Assembly (NCBI RefSeq): GCF_018398875.1
Contig: NZ_JAGWDK010000036.1
Location: 1-51,910, forward strand
DNA length: 51,910 bases
Direction of reading: 5' to 3'
Source of the DNA: Bradyrhizobium sp. sGM-13
GTDB taxonomy: Bacteria > Pseudomonadota > Alphaproteobacteria > Rhizobiales > Xanthobacteraceae
Under the pieces are notes generated by a model. It was not told the DNA's origin. It made no database searches and saw only the letters and a program-made list of their open reading frames with translations. The first letter of the stretch is position 1, and each line of letters opens with the position of its first letter. The translations under genes were made by a program, and so were the position numbers. This document shows positions 1-8,871 of the stretch, piece by piece.

Positions 1-122
1 ACCATGCACATGTACGCCGCAAGAAAAAACGTGCTCGAAAATCGCGAAATAACCCTCATTTTAAAGGGCGAAATGTTTTTCGCGACAGAAACTAGACTAG
101 GGCGATAGCGACCGCTTTCTTC

Positions 123-1760
123 TCAAGTCTTGATCCCGATCTTCTCCCTGATGGCGCCGAGCTCGGCCTCGTCCCAGATGCCGATCAGCACGCCGTTCTT
201 GACCTGCAGTTGCTGGGCTGCATAGGCGGCGATTTTCGCATTCGGCGTGGTGATGTGCATCTTCGGGTGTAGCGCCCAATCGAACAGCTCGGCTTGCAGC
301 CGCGCCACGATGTCGGCGCAGGCCGGGTCGGCGCCGTGATCGCAAAATTCCTGCGGATCGGTTTTGAGGTCGTAGAGCATCGGGCGGAAGCCGGAGGCGT
401 GAATGTATTTCCAGCGGCCGTCGAACACCATGAACAGCCGGCAGCGCTCGATCGGCTGGTTCAGCATCACGCGGACGTCCTGCATGGCGTAGTCGTATTC
501 CGAGAACACCACCTTGCGCCAATCGGCAGGCGGCGCGCCATGCAGCAGCGGCACCAGCGAATGTCCTTCCAGGATATGATCCGGCGGCGTGGCGCCGAAA
601 TAGTCGATGAAGGTCGGCGCCAGGTCGATCGCCTCGACCAGCGCATCGCTGACCGTGCCGCGCGTGGCGTCGGCGGCAGGCGAGGGATCGATCACGATCA
701 GCGGGATTTTCGCCGATTGTTCGTGGAACAGATCCTTCTCGCCCATCCAGTGATCGCCGAGATAGTCGCCATGGTCCGACGTGAACACGATCATGCTGTT
801 GTCGAGCAGGCCGCGGCTCTCAAGGAACTGCATCAACACGCCCATCTGGTCGTCGATCTGCTTGATCAGGCCCATATAGGTCGGGATGACCTTCTCGCGC
901 GCCTCGTTGCGCGACATGTTGCGCGAATAGCGCATGTCCATATAGGCGGCGAACACCGGATGTGCGTTGGCGCGCTCCTCCTGCGACCGGATCACCGGCT
1001 GCACGTCCTGCGGCCCATACATGCTGGCGTAGGGCTCCGGCGCGATGTAGGGCCAGTGCGGCTTGATGTAGGACAGATGCAGGCACCAGGGACGGCCGTC
1101 GTCCTCGGCTTCCGCGATGAACTCCATGGCGCGCCGCGTCATATAGGGCGTCTCGGAGTGCTCGTCGGGCACGCGGGCGGCCTTGTCGGCGTGAACCAAA
1201 AGCCAGCCGTTCTGCAGGCTGCCGTCCTCGGCCGCGCCGGAATTGGCCCAGTGCTCCCAGGGATTGGGCGCGTCATAGCCATGCTGGCGCAGATAATTGT
1301 CGTAGGCCGGGCGCGGCCGTCCCGTCGGATGCAGGCCGTCGTCGCGCTCATAAGGCTCGAACCCGCATTCCGACACATGCACGCCGATGATCGAGTCGGC
1401 GGGGATGCCGAGGCTCTTCAGTCCTTCGAGATCGGGCGCCATGTGCGTCTTGCCGACCAGCACGTTGCGGACGCCGATCTTCTTTAAGTGATCGCCGAGC
1501 GTCGGTTCGCCGACGCGCAGCGGCCAGCCGTTCCAGTGCGAGCCGTGCGAGCGCATGTAGCGGCCGGTATAGAACGACATCCGCGACGGGCCGCAGATCG
1601 GCGACTGCACATAGGCGTTGGAGAACAACACGCCGCGTCTGGCCATCGCATCGATGTTCGGCGTCTTCAGCACAGGGTGTCCGGTACAGCCGAGATAATC
1701 GTAGCGAAGCTGGTCGCACATGATCCAGAGCACGTTCTTTGCAGGCGTTTTGGCTGTCAT
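123..1760 (-). CDS. Sulfatase-family hydrolase (alkaline phosphatase superfamily)
   Basis: Predicted sulfatase or phosphonate/phosphate monoester hydrolase of about 545 residues. The N-terminal metal-binding segment (CDQLRYD, near residue 15) is followed by a Cys-Gly-Pro-Ser-Arg motif near residue 56. This is the site where sulfatases convert Cys to formylglycine, the catalytic nucleophile. A later TSDHGDYLGDH segment supplies the second pair of metal ligands. No signal peptide is visible, so a cytoplasmic enzyme is likely. The reading frame stays open up to 1817; 1760 was chosen because homology-like sequence begins there, but no strong ribosome-binding site decides between 1760, 1769 and 1817. 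The substrate cannot be told from sequence. The family call is firm. Confidence 0.9.
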   Translation of the reverse strand: MTAKTPAKNVLWIMCDQLRYDYLGCTGHPVLKTPNIDAMARRGVLFSNAYVQSPICGPSRMSFYTGRYMRSHGSHWNGWPLRVGEPTLGDHLKKIGVRNVLVGKTHMAPDLEGLKSLGIPADSIIGVHVSECGFEPYERDDGLHPTGRPRPAYDNYLRQHGYDAPNPWEHWANSGAAEDGSLQNGWLLVHADKAARVPDEHSETPYMTRRAMEFIAEAEDDGRPWCLHLSYIKPHWPYIAPEPYASMYGPQDVQPVIRSQEERANAHPVFAAYMDMRYSRNMSRNEAREKVIPTYMGLIKQIDDQMGVLMQFLESRGLLDNSMIVFTSDHGDYLGDHWMGEKDLFHEQSAKIPLIVIDPSPAADATRGTVSDALVEAIDLAPTFIDYFGATPPDHILEGHSLVPLLHGAPPADWRKVVFSEYDYAMQDVRVMLNQPIERCRLFMVFDGRWKYIHASGFRPMLYDLKTDPQEFCDHGADPACADIVARLQAELFDWALHPKMHITTPNAKIAAYAAQQLQVKNGVLIGIWDEAELGAIREKIGIKT

Positions 1761-1991
1761 CTCAGGCATTTCGGCTGGCGTTGGGAGCGGGCTGGATGGT
1801 GCGATATGCCAGCGCAAATGACAATCGAGCGGGCGGCCCCCGAGGCGTTAACGTTTCGATAGCGCCATTTCTCGCAATTGAATGGCGATCCACGGTTGCG
1901 CGTTAGCCTTACCGGCAATTTGGCCGATGGCCTTAACCCCTGAACCGGCATGTTGGATTAAATTGGGACGGTAGAAACCGGATCCCAAGCG

Positions 1992-2438
1992 ATGCGCATC
2001 GGCGTCACACTGGCACTTTTCGTCGCGACGAATTCGACCGCCTTTGCCGGCGGCGGCTTCGAGATCGTGATTCCGGGCCGTCCCGGCGTTCCCGTCATCA
2101 TCAACGGTGTCGATGCATCCTATGCGGTGGTCGAGGGTGACTGGGGCCTCGGCAAGGGCACCCATGTCGAGCCGACTGTCTACGGCGGCCGCTATGTCGA
2201 TCCGGTCCCGCGCGTTGGTCATTACTATCCGAGCGCCGGCCGCATGCCCGGTTACGGGCGCCTGGAAATCGAGCCGCCGGCGAATCGAAGGTTGCCGCAA
2301 CCGGCCGAGAGCTACCATCAGTCCTGGTCGGCGCAGTCGGCACCGCTGCCGGCGCAGTCCAACGTGCCCGTCGATCCACCCGAAATCATCTACGCGCCGC
2401 GCGATGACAGGCGATGGCCGCATCAGCTTCCACGCTAA
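1992..2438 (+). CDS. Small secreted hypothetical protein
   Basis: A 148-residue protein beginning with a short hydrophobic leader that ends in an Ala-Phe-Ala-type cleavage site near residue 19, so it is probably exported. The mature part is rich in Pro, Tyr, Gly and Arg and has no recognisable enzyme motif. It lies 32 bp upstream of another small secreted protein on the same strand, and the two may be co-transcribed. Function unknown. Confidence 0.65.
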   Translation: MRIGVTLALFVATNSTAFAGGGFEIVIPGRPGVPVIINGVDASYAVVEGDWGLGKGTHVEPTVYGGRYVDPVPRVGHYYPSAGRMPGYGRLEIEPPANRRLPQPAESYHQSWSAQSAPLPAQSNVPVDPPEIIYAPRDDRRWPHQLPR

Positions 2439-2470
2439 GAAGACCAAGCAAATACGAACAGGAGAGAGTA

Positions 2471-2863
2471 ATGCGTCACATACTTAAAGCATTGATCGCG
2501 GCAGTGGCCGTCATGGCCGCCGCACCCGCGATGGCCTGCGGTTACGTCCCTTGCGCAGCGCCGGTCTATGTCGCGCCGGCCGTAACCTACGGCTATGCCG
2601 GCTGCGGCCCCTGCGGCTGGATCCGCGAGCGTCTGCCTGATCCGGAGCAGCAGTATTACTACGTCAACCAGGGCCCGACTTATACTGGTCCAGGCAATTT
2701 TGCGCCTTATCCGGTCTATCGCGAAGGCGCGATCTCCGGTTACGGCTATGGCTACAACCGTTCGTACTACGGCTATCGCGCGCAGCGCTACTACCACCGG
2801 AACGGATACCGTTACACGGGGCGTTATTACCATGGCCGCCCCGTGCTGCGCCGCTACTACTGA
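2471..2863 (+). CDS. Tyr/Gly-rich secreted hypothetical protein
   Basis: A 130-residue protein. The ATG at 2471 is preceded by a good ribosome-binding site (GGAGAG, 2461-2466) and begins a clear signal peptide ending in Ala-Met-Ala near residue 24. The mature protein has several early cysteines (CGY..C, CGPC) and a C-terminal half dominated by Tyr, Gly and Arg, ending in a YYHGRP..RRYY stretch. The composition resembles small envelope-associated proteins of rhizobia. Upstream ATGs in the frame have no such signals. Function unknown. Confidence 0.7.
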   Translation: MRHILKALIAAVAVMAAAPAMACGYVPCAAPVYVAPAVTYGYAGCGPCGWIRERLPDPEQQYYYVNQGPTYTGPGNFAPYPVYREGAISGYGYGYNRSYYGYRAQRYYHRNGYRYTGRYYHGRPVLRRYY

Positions 2864-2888
2864 TCTGATCGATAACTGAAGCCTTCAG

Positions 2889-2918
2889 CGCCCGTTTGCT
2901 TCCCGCGAGCGGGCGTTG
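2889..2918. terminator. Hairpin between convergent genes
   Basis: A GC-rich inverted repeat (CGCCCG at 2889-2894 and CGGGCG at 2910-2915) is followed on the + strand by TTGTT. It sits between the ends of the secreted-protein gene (+) and rlmB (-), and could stop transcription from either side. Confidence 0.5.
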
Positions 2919-2919
2919 T

Positions 2920-3747
2920 TCATTTCATCAGTCCGAGCCGGCTCGCGCCGATATAGAGCGCCAGCACCGCGGCGTTCGAGACGTTCAGGCTCTTGATCTC
3001 GCCGGGCATGTCGAGCCGCGCCACCGCGCGGCAGGTTTCGCGGGTCAGCTGCCGCAGGCCCTTGCCTTCGGCGCCCAGCACCAGCGCTAGCGGTTGTTGC
3101 AACGGCACGGCGGCGAGGTCCTCGGTCCCCTCACTGTCGAGGCCGACCGTGAAGAAGCCGCGGTCGTTCAGTTCGGTGAGCGCGCGGGCGAGATTTTGCA
3201 CCGTGACCAGCGGCACCAGCTCCAACGCGCCGGAGGCGGATTTCGCCAGCACGCCGGTTGCTTCCGGGCTGTGGCGGGCGGTGGTGACGATCGCTTTCAC
3301 CGCAAAGGCCGCCGCCGAGCGCATGATGGCGCCGACATTGTGCGGATCGGTGATCTGGTCGAGCACCAGCACGATGCCGTCCTGCGGCAGCGTGTCGATA
3401 TCAGGCGAGGGCAGGGGATCGGCCTCGGCCAACAGCCCCTGGTGCACGGCGTCCGGCCCGAGCCGCTGGTCGATCGCGTTCGGCCGGACGATTTCCGGAG
3501 CAACGCGGGTGTCGATATTCTCGTCCGCCAGCCGCCGGGCGGCATTTTCGGTCAGGAACAGCTTGCGGATCCGCCGTTCCGGGTTGGCTAGAGCAGCCGA
3601 GACCGTGTGCCAGCCATAGAGAATCGCCGGCCCGTCGGAGCTTGTTTCCCGGTCGCGCCGGCCCGGCGGACGGGCGAATTTCCGCCCTTTTTCGAAGGGT
3701 TTGCCGCCGCCGCGGCGGAACGGCGGTTTTCGGTCGCGATCGCTCAT
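2920..3747 (-). CDS. rlmB: 23S rRNA (guanosine-2'-O-)-methyltransferase, SpoU/TrmH family
   Basis: A 275-residue RNA 2'-O-methyltransferase, predicted to methylate G2251 of 23S rRNA using S-adenosylmethionine. A basic, disordered 40-residue N-terminus (RRGGGKPFEKGR) precedes the substrate-binding domain, which opens with ILYGWHTV. The three SpoU motifs are present: TDPHNVGAIMRSA, LVLGAEGKGLR and SLNVSNAAVLALY. The length fits RlmB. It ends head-on against the secreted-protein gene and lies about 200 bp upstream of tRNA-Tyr on the opposite strand, an ordinary core-chromosome setting. Confidence 0.93.
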   Translation of the reverse strand: MSDRDRKPPFRRGGGKPFEKGRKFARPPGRRDRETSSDGPAILYGWHTVSAALANPERRIRKLFLTENAARRLADENIDTRVAPEIVRPNAIDQRLGPDAVHQGLLAEADPLPSPDIDTLPQDGIVLVLDQITDPHNVGAIMRSAAAFAVKAIVTTARHSPEATGVLAKSASGALELVPLVTVQNLARALTELNDRGFFTVGLDSEGTEDLAAVPLQQPLALVLGAEGKGLRQLTRETCRAVARLDMPGEIKSLNVSNAAVLALYIGASRLGLMK

Positions 3748-3821
3748 GGGGAGCTTGTGTCACGGGGGCCCGAATATGGCAATTTGGCCTGATCGAACCT
3801 ATTTTTGGTGGGCGGCGTTGG

Positions 3822-3850
3822 TTGACTTTGCCATCCCGCTTCGCCCATAA
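3822..3850 (+). promoter_or_regulatory. Candidate sigma-70 promoter for tRNA-Tyr
   Basis: TTGACT (3822-3827) and CCATAA (3845-3850) are separated by 17 bp, upstream of tRNA-Tyr. The -35 box is good and the -10 box is weak. It would give a leader of roughly 100 nt before the tRNA. Confidence 0.4.
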
Positions 3851-3953
3851 ACGCGCCGGTCGTAGCCGGTTCGAAACGGGCTTTCGGCCTCAGCGTCATC
3901 CTTGGGTCCGGTCCTCCGCCACTCGGGCGGCCGGTTCGGTGACGTTGTCGGAC

Positions 3954-4039
3954 GGGGAAGTGTCCCGAGTGGCAAAGGGAGCTGACTGTAAATCAGCCGC
4001 CGTATGGCTTCGAAGGTTCGAGTCCTTCCTTCCCCACCA
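3954..4039 (+). tRNA. tRNA-Tyr (anticodon GTA)
   Basis: The cloverleaf can be folded by eye. The acceptor stem pairs GGGGAAG (3954-3960) with CTTCCCC (4029-4035), followed by discriminator A and an encoded CCA. The anticodon stem is GCTGA/TCAGC and its loop places GTA at 3988-3990. The T arm is GAAGG-TTCGAGT-CCTTC. The long variable arm is typical of bacterial tRNA-Tyr. The last 59 nt are the attachment site of the integrated element, and integration leaves the tRNA intact. Confidence 0.96.
3981..4039 (+). repeat. attL: 59-bp direct repeat at the tRNA-Tyr 3' end
   Basis: Identical to 28412-28470 over 59 bp, covering the anticodon arm to the encoded CCA. Flanking bases differ on both sides, so the repeat is precisely delimited. 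This is the usual crossover region for tyrosine integrases that use tRNA genes. Confidence 0.93.
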
Positions 4040-4106
4040 ATAATTTCAATGGCTTAGGTAGGAAAATCAGCTGCCGCCACGCGCGGTAGATTTTCGAATG
4101 CTCCTG

Positions 4107-4126
4107 AGCCCCACTTCAAGCCCCAC
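4107..4126 (+). promoter_or_regulatory. Candidate integrase arm-type sites, left end
   Basis: Two copies of AGCCCCAC (4107-4114, 4119-4126), 12 bp apart. The same pair with the same period occurs at the right end (28266-28285), and one inverted copy lies at 28376-28383. Paired short direct repeats near both att sites are typical of integrase arm-binding sites. The assignment is inference. Confidence 0.45.
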
Positions 4127-4267
4127 CAATTTGCCTGCTACCTCAACTTAAAAGACTGGGTTGCCTGCATCTTCTTCGAGTGCCAGCCCAGCTACCGCAT
4201 TTGTTGTTCAGCAAGCGTGATACTGGAACTCCGTTAATAGGGAAGCCTCCCACCCCCACCTTGCATC

Positions 4268-5479
4268 ATGATCATCATCTGCGACAAATCGACGATCCAG
4301 GGTCTCAATGCGGATCAGGCGTTCTGGTTGGGAATCCATTATCGGGCGAACGTCGTCCCGATCTTCCTGACCGAGGTGCTGGCTGATCTCCATAAACCTC
4401 CACCGGAAGGTAGAACGGCAGAGGATGTAGTTGCCAAGATATCGGCGAAGGTGCCTCAGCTCGGCGCGTTTCCGAATGTCCACCACGCGACATTGGTGCT
4501 GGGCGATCTGTTGGGGCATCCGGTCGAGATGATCCGGGTGCCGGTCATTCCTGAAGGGCAAATCGTTGAAGCAGGAGGCCGCGTCGCAAGCTATTACGGC
4601 GAGATGCCGGAAAGCGCCGCCGTGAGGCGGTGGCGAAAAGGCGATTTCTTCGGTGTCGAGCGAGACTATGCCAGGGCGTGGCGCGAGGCGCTCGAAAAAC
4701 TCGACCTGACGGCTATTCGGAAAGCAGGGCAGGCGCGCGGGGTGTTAAAGTTCTCGGACTTCGCGGCGGTGAAAGCTGCGGCAGATGACATAGCGCTGGC
4801 GAATGGTCGGCGGTATATGGTCTTCAAGGCCGCGCTGGACGCGCTGAACATTCCGGAGAGCTACCGACCTGCAATCTTGAAGCGTTGGAAGGAGCAAGGC
4901 GGTCCGGCGTTGAGGGACTTTGCGCCCTACGCCGACTATGTGTTCCGCTGTGAGATTTTCTTTCACTTGGCGATTGCGACAGGGAAGATCGACGCGGTGC
5001 GCACCTCGAACCGCAATGACATGGCCTACCTCTTCTATTTGCCATTCTGTAGGGTGTTCACCTCGTTCGACCGCTTACATGCGTCAATCGCGCCGTTGTT
5101 CATGGGCGAAGATCAGACCTTTGTGCCAGGCCAACTGCTAAAAGACGATTTGGCTAAGCTCAATGCGTACTACCGAGCGCTCCCCGAAGAGGTCCGGGCA
5201 GCGGGAGCGATGCAGTACGCGGCATACCCGCCGCTCGAAGGCGACTACCTCACGAGCAGACTGTACGATCGATTTGAGCCAGGTTGGCGAGAGCACGCCA
5301 GAAATCCGATCAAGTTGACGCCGGAGATCAACAACAAGGTAATGGAACATCTAGGGCCAGTGCTCGATGCGATCGAGCGGGGCGAAGGAGCGCCGCAGGG
5401 CGTGCCCCGGACCGAAACGAAGGATGATATCTTTACGTTTACGGTCGATCGCAAGTCTGATCCAGAGAAGAAGCTTTAG
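4268..5479 (+). CDS. Hypothetical protein with PIN-like features
   Basis: A 403-residue protein, first gene inside the left end. The N-terminus (MIIICDKSTI) has a beta strand ending in Asp6, then TEVLADL with Glu36 and Asp40. A later segment around residues 250-271 reads NDMAYLFYLPFCRVFTS and is followed by Asp268. A strand-Asp start, internal acids, then an acidic residue after a predicted strand are features of PIN-like ribonuclease folds. This is pattern resemblance only. No strong ribosome-binding site precedes the ATG. No antitoxin-like partner adjoins it, so a simple toxin-antitoxin pair is unlikely. Confidence 0.7.
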   Translation: MIIICDKSTIQGLNADQAFWLGIHYRANVVPIFLTEVLADLHKPPPEGRTAEDVVAKISAKVPQLGAFPNVHHATLVLGDLLGHPVEMIRVPVIPEGQIVEAGGRVASYYGEMPESAAVRRWRKGDFFGVERDYARAWREALEKLDLTAIRKAGQARGVLKFSDFAAVKAAADDIALANGRRYMVFKAALDALNIPESYRPAILKRWKEQGGPALRDFAPYADYVFRCEIFFHLAIATGKIDAVRTSNRNDMAYLFYLPFCRVFTSFDRLHASIAPLFMGEDQTFVPGQLLKDDLAKLNAYYRALPEEVRAAGAMQYAAYPPLEGDYLTSRLYDRFEPGWREHARNPIKLTPEINNKVMEHLGPVLDAIERGEGAPQGVPRTETKDDIFTFTVDRKSDPEKKL

Positions 5480-5696
5480 CGCAGGAAAGCGCAAAACTGA
5501 GCAAGCAATTTAGGCCAAAACCCGTCGTAACCAATTCAAAAACGATCAGCCTGAAGGTGTCGTGTGTATGGACGGCGAGCAGCACGTCATCGTAATAGAC
5601 TGAAGGAGACCGCGCGCGCTGTAGCGGATGGCGGACGCTAAAGTCCTGATCTAAACTGGCGCCCCTGCAACACGTCAACCATTGATAGGGCACGCC

Positions 5697-5900
5697 ATGA
5701 AGGACGGCACCGCAGCATATGTAGACTGCTTTCGCGACGGCAAACTAATCCGCACATATGACTTCCTTTGTCCAGTTGGCCAGGTCCCCACCGCGCGGAC
5801 ACCCGACGAAGTGCTTATTCAGGAAGCAAAGAATAACCTCTCCAACGAGAGGCTTGCCAACCCGCCCTTTACCAGCATCACGTTTAAGGTCCGCCGCTAA
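5697..5900 (+). CDS. Small hypothetical protein
   Basis: A 67-residue protein starting at the ATG at 5697; an in-frame start 15 bp upstream is possible. It has a compact composition (FRDGKLIRTYDF near the N-terminus, FTSITFKVRR at the end) with no known motif. It lies on the same strand between the PIN-like gene and a membrane coiled-coil gene. Function unknown. Confidence 0.45.
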   Translation: MKDGTAAYVDCFRDGKLIRTYDFLCPVGQVPTARTPDEVLIQEAKNNLSNERLANPPFTSITFKVRR

Positions 5901-5958
5901 GCGTTAAAGACATTGCGTCAAGGCTGAGTATGCTATCTTGCGGGAAGGGGGCGAGACC

Positions 5959-6783
5959 TTGAACTTTGAGCGCTTTGCCGGGATGGCGTCCGCCGCCGCA
6001 ATCGTACTGATCTTCGCGATCACGATGTGGACAGGACTTTGGGGGCCGCTCTGGCAAAATATCGGGGGCGCAGAGATTCTGAACCTCTTTGTCGCAATCA
6101 TCGGCTGGGTTGTCACAGTCGGCATCGGCTGGCGAGCTTTCGTCCTGTCCCAGCGCCAGATCGCTCTCGCTCAAAACCAGATCTCTCTTGCTCGGGATCA
6201 GATGGCGATTCAGCAAAACCAAATCCGCGAAGCGCAGGCCGAATTGGCTCAGGCGAACTTCCTCCGGGCCAACGCCGAAGTCGACCAGCTTGGTTACGAC
6301 ATCGACACACTGAAGACGGCTTCCGGTTATCTCGGAAGGTTGGTTGCGCAATTCCCGCAGGGGACAATCGATGGTTGGACCAAGGCGCTGCTCCATGCCC
6401 GCCGAATTGGCGTCGATGCGTTGAGCCAGAGCGCAGCCAGCGCTCCCTTTGGTTATGGTCCCCGAGTGATGACGGTCGTAAATCGCCTGCAACGGATAGG
6501 CGATGTCTTGTTCGAGGAAACGACATTGAAATCAGTGCCCATCGAGGGTGCAGCTATGCTTTGGGACCCTCACATCAAGGGGGCAATCGAAGGAATAGCC
6601 AATCTTTCCACTCAGATCAGAGAAGAAGTGCCCAAGCGTGAAAAGATGTTGCTGATGCTCGCCGACCGGCGAGACATTCTTGCCGATCAAGCGACCAAGC
6701 TTGCGGCTCGCGCAGGAAAGCTCTCGCCGGGTCGCCCGACACCAATAGCGCCTGGAGAAGATCACGAGCGAGCAATCAGCTAA
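5959..6783 (+). CDS. Membrane-anchored coiled-coil protein
   Basis: A protein of about 274 residues. The start is uncertain: TTG at 5959 follows a purine-rich GGAAGGGGG (5942-5950), while TTG 5938 and ATG 5983 are alternatives. Two hydrophobic helices (about residues 10-28 and 40-60) are followed by a long Gln-rich coiled coil with QIALAQNQISLA-type heptads. A soluble C-terminal region of about 150 residues then lacks known motifs. The likely topology is a membrane anchor with a cytoplasmic helical rod. It lies alone between two gene-poor stretches. Function unknown. Confidence 0.65.
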   Translation: MNFERFAGMASAAAIVLIFAITMWTGLWGPLWQNIGGAEILNLFVAIIGWVVTVGIGWRAFVLSQRQIALAQNQISLARDQMAIQQNQIREAQAELAQANFLRANAEVDQLGYDIDTLKTASGYLGRLVAQFPQGTIDGWTKALLHARRIGVDALSQSAASAPFGYGPRVMTVVNRLQRIGDVLFEETTLKSVPIEGAAMLWDPHIKGAIEGIANLSTQIREEVPKREKMLLMLADRRDILADQATKLAARAGKLSPGRPTPIAPGEDHERAIS

Positions 6784-7162
6784 GATTGCAACGATTTGCG
6801 GATGCATCGAACACTGCTTTGCCTTTCAAATTTTCTGCGACGACTTCGTTCGCTACGCTGATCCCGAGGATATGGTCTGAAGTTTGGACAGATCGGTCGA
6901 TGTGATTTTTGATGCGACCCGTTTGCAGAGTTTCCTAGCGTTGCGAAAATTGGACGAGTTACTTCGTTCTGCTAAGAGCAGAAAGAATGCGGTCAGGCAG
7001 CCCTTAGTGAAAGTTTTTCGAGGCCGTGCGGGGGTCGCCAAAACCATTATCACGCCCCGCGGTCTTCTTTGAATGGCATGACCAGCACAACAGTGCAGGT
7101 TGCTTGCATCAACGATCCGCCCACCTTACGCGACACCCTGTGATCCAAATGTCTGAGTAGCT
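6784..7162. other. Stretch without a supported gene
   Basis: Short open frames occur on both strands (about 60 codons each, near 6853-7072), but none has a convincing ribosome-binding site or family resemblance. No strong repeats or hairpins seen. Confidence 0.4.
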
Positions 7163-7345
7163 TTAGCGATGTCCCGGACACCAGTCGAGTTGGACCGGGA
7201 TATCCTCCGTCAATGGATCAGAGGAGTCTTTGTACCGTGCCCATTCATCAGCTTCGGCTAGCCAGTACTCAAATTCTTTCTTAGCGATTTGAGCACGCTC
7301 GCGGCACATGGTTTCCAAAGCTAAGAATCGCTTCCTTGAATCCAC
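7163..7345 (-). CDS. Small charged hypothetical protein
   Basis: A 60-residue helical protein starting MDSRKRFLALE, with a Cys-Arg-Glu-Arg segment and an aromatic centre (FEYWLAEADEWARY). The composition resembles short hypothetical proteins common in Bradyrhizobium. It stands alone on the minus strand. Function unknown. Confidence 0.5.
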   Translation of the reverse strand: MDSRKRFLALETMCRERAQIAKKEFEYWLAEADEWARYKDSSDPLTEDIPVQLDWCPGHR

Positions 7346-7718
7346 GGGGCGGCCCCTCGAACTGATTTACAAACTGTAATCCTCTTGAGGAGGCCGGATA
7401 CTTACCGTTCTGTAATAGACTTGACAGTTTCGTGAGTGATGATCTGGACGCACGTCAATCTGAGTCAGAAGTTGCTTACTTATTTGTCACTGGATGTCAC
7501 CGGTCGCCTGAATTAATGCGGCCAGCAGATGCGATACTTTTTTCATATCTTTGACGGTTCAGAACTCCATCCTGATGTAACCTACCAACTCTTGAGAGCG
7601 CAAAACGCATGGCCCAAGTCGTCGCTGATGAACTAAAAAAAGGCGGCCAGTTTTCGCAGTCGAGTTTGGTAATCGTTGCGGACGCGGACGATAAAATACT
7701 CTTCGAGTGTGAAGCCTC
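7346..7718. other. Stretch without a supported gene
   Basis: AT-richer than the surroundings, with no open frame that can be supported. It separates the small minus-strand gene from the decayed HNH gene. Confidence 0.4.
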
Positions 7719-8049
7719 CTAAAAGAGAACGCGTTGCACGGGGTGACCAAAGCCACCATCATGCTTTGCCGTCTTACGTGAGTGGCACGGGTGACAGAGC
7801 CAATGAAGATTTCTCGCGTCATCGGTGCCGCCAGTTTTGCGGCCAGCTTATGGTCGAAGTGGTAACCTGCCTTCCAAGGCCGTGAGCAGCCCGTGCAGGG
7901 CGTATGCGAAGTAGAGGCGCGCAGGGCTTGCCAATCCGTGCCATAACCTCTAGCGCTGGGCCGACCTGCCTGCCTACGCCGCTGACATATGCACATAGCG
8001 CACCACCAGCCACGCGATAGCCACACGCGCAGATGCGTGAGTGCTTCAT
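7719..8049 (-). pseudogene. Decayed HNH endonuclease gene, two frameshifts
   Basis: The minus strand reads as an HNH endonuclease only if the frame changes twice. It begins MKHSRICACGYRVAGGALC at 8049. It then moves to a frame reading GYGTDWQALRA and CTGCSRPWKAGYHFDHKLAAKL. It ends in a third frame reading GGTDDARNLHWLCHPCH, then SRKTAKHDGG and a stop at 7719-7721. The paired C-x2-C motifs and the D-H and C-x2-C-H pattern are those of phage-type HNH nucleases of about 110 residues. The gene is therefore broken by at least two small indels, unless the sequence contains errors. Confidence 0.72.
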
Positions 8050-8146
8050 TTGATTATTCCAGTTTGATTGTGCACGCGAACCGCCTGGTCATGCGATTGC
8101 CATTGTCATGCCTCACAAGACCCGCTTTACAAAAACCGGAGCAAAA

Positions 8147-8326
8147 ATGGCTAGGGCTAAGAAGATTGTTCGTCGCGAGTGGACCAAAGCGGACGTGAAG
8201 CAATTAAAGACAATGGCGAAGGCGAGAGTCGGAGTTACTAAGATATCCAAGTCGCTGAAAAGGACTCCGGGCGCTACCTCCGTGATGGCGGCCAAGCTTG
8301 GCGTGTCGTTGTCGATGCGACCCTAA
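8147..8326 (+). CDS. Small basic helix-turn-helix-like protein
   Basis: A 59-residue basic protein starting MARAKKIVRREWTK, preceded by a GGAGC ribosome-binding site at 8138-8142. The sequence DVKQLKTMA, then GVTKISKSLKRTPGA, looks like a short helix-turn-helix in which the second helix follows a TKISKSL turn. Similar tiny proteins are frequent in rhizobial genomes. It probably binds nucleic acid. A good terminator follows at 8507. Confidence 0.7.
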   Translation: MARAKKIVRREWTKADVKQLKTMAKARVGVTKISKSLKRTPGATSVMAAKLGVSLSMRP

Positions 8327-8506
8327 ATGCGTGAGCAGAACCGGGCCCAGGCACGGTACATCGGCGTAGCCAGCCCGTTCCGTGAATTGGTGGCTACGTG
8401 CGGGGATGACGCACCTAGCCGGTGACCATGGAGAGGATTTGAGACTCACACTGTGGTCAATGGATATTCAAGCCACCCGGTTACACAGGCCGAGCGCGTA
8501 AAGAAA

Positions 8507-8543
8507 AGCCGTCGCCGCTCTCAACCCGGCGACGGCTTGTTTC
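8507..8543 (+). terminator. Rho-independent terminator
   Basis: A perfect 9-bp stem (GCCGTCGCC 8508-8516, GGCGACGGC 8528-8536) with an 11-nt loop, followed by TTGTTTCT. It lies 180 bp after the small HTH-like gene. Confidence 0.7.
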
Positions 8544-8595
8544 TGCTATCTTATCGCTGAGTGCGGTTCTTGATATTGCGTCGGGCAAAATCCGC

Positions 8596-8868
8596 TCATA
8601 AAGACCGATTAGTTGCTGCGGTGATGAGTCTCTTTTTGGCACTTCTGCGACTTCCTACGACGTCCGCTATTGCGCCGCTATTGGCTGACAAGCCGACGTC
8701 AGGCGTGCGCGTGATGGTTATTTTCGATAGCGCAGCACCAAGATCAGCATGGGTCATGTCACGACCGCGCTTCCTCCGCACGACGGCGACCTTCCGCGTA
8801 ACGTGACTTGCCGCACACCAGCCCGCTAATTTCGACGAGATGGTGCAAGGCGACTTTAAGCGCCCCAC
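8596..8868 (-). CDS. Possible small hypothetical protein (GTG start)
   Basis: A 90-residue open frame starting with GTG 3 bp after the stop of the coiled-coil gene, so it could be its last operon member. An internal start at 8757 would give MTHADLGAALSKITI. Basic, Ser/Ala-rich, no recognisable domain. Weakly supported. Confidence 0.28.
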   Translation of the reverse strand: MGRLKSPCTISSKLAGWCAASHVTRKVAVVRRKRGRDMTHADLGAALSKITITRTPDVGLSANSGAIADVVGSRRSAKKRLITAATNRSL

Positions 8869-8871
8869 GCG

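Noticed and set aside
294..1487. + strand open frame of 397 codons
   Set aside because: Antisense to the sulfatase, His/Arg/Ala-rich, no family resemblance.
4268..5479. Toxin of a toxin-antitoxin pair
   Set aside because: The protein is far longer than PIN toxins and no small antitoxin gene adjoins it.
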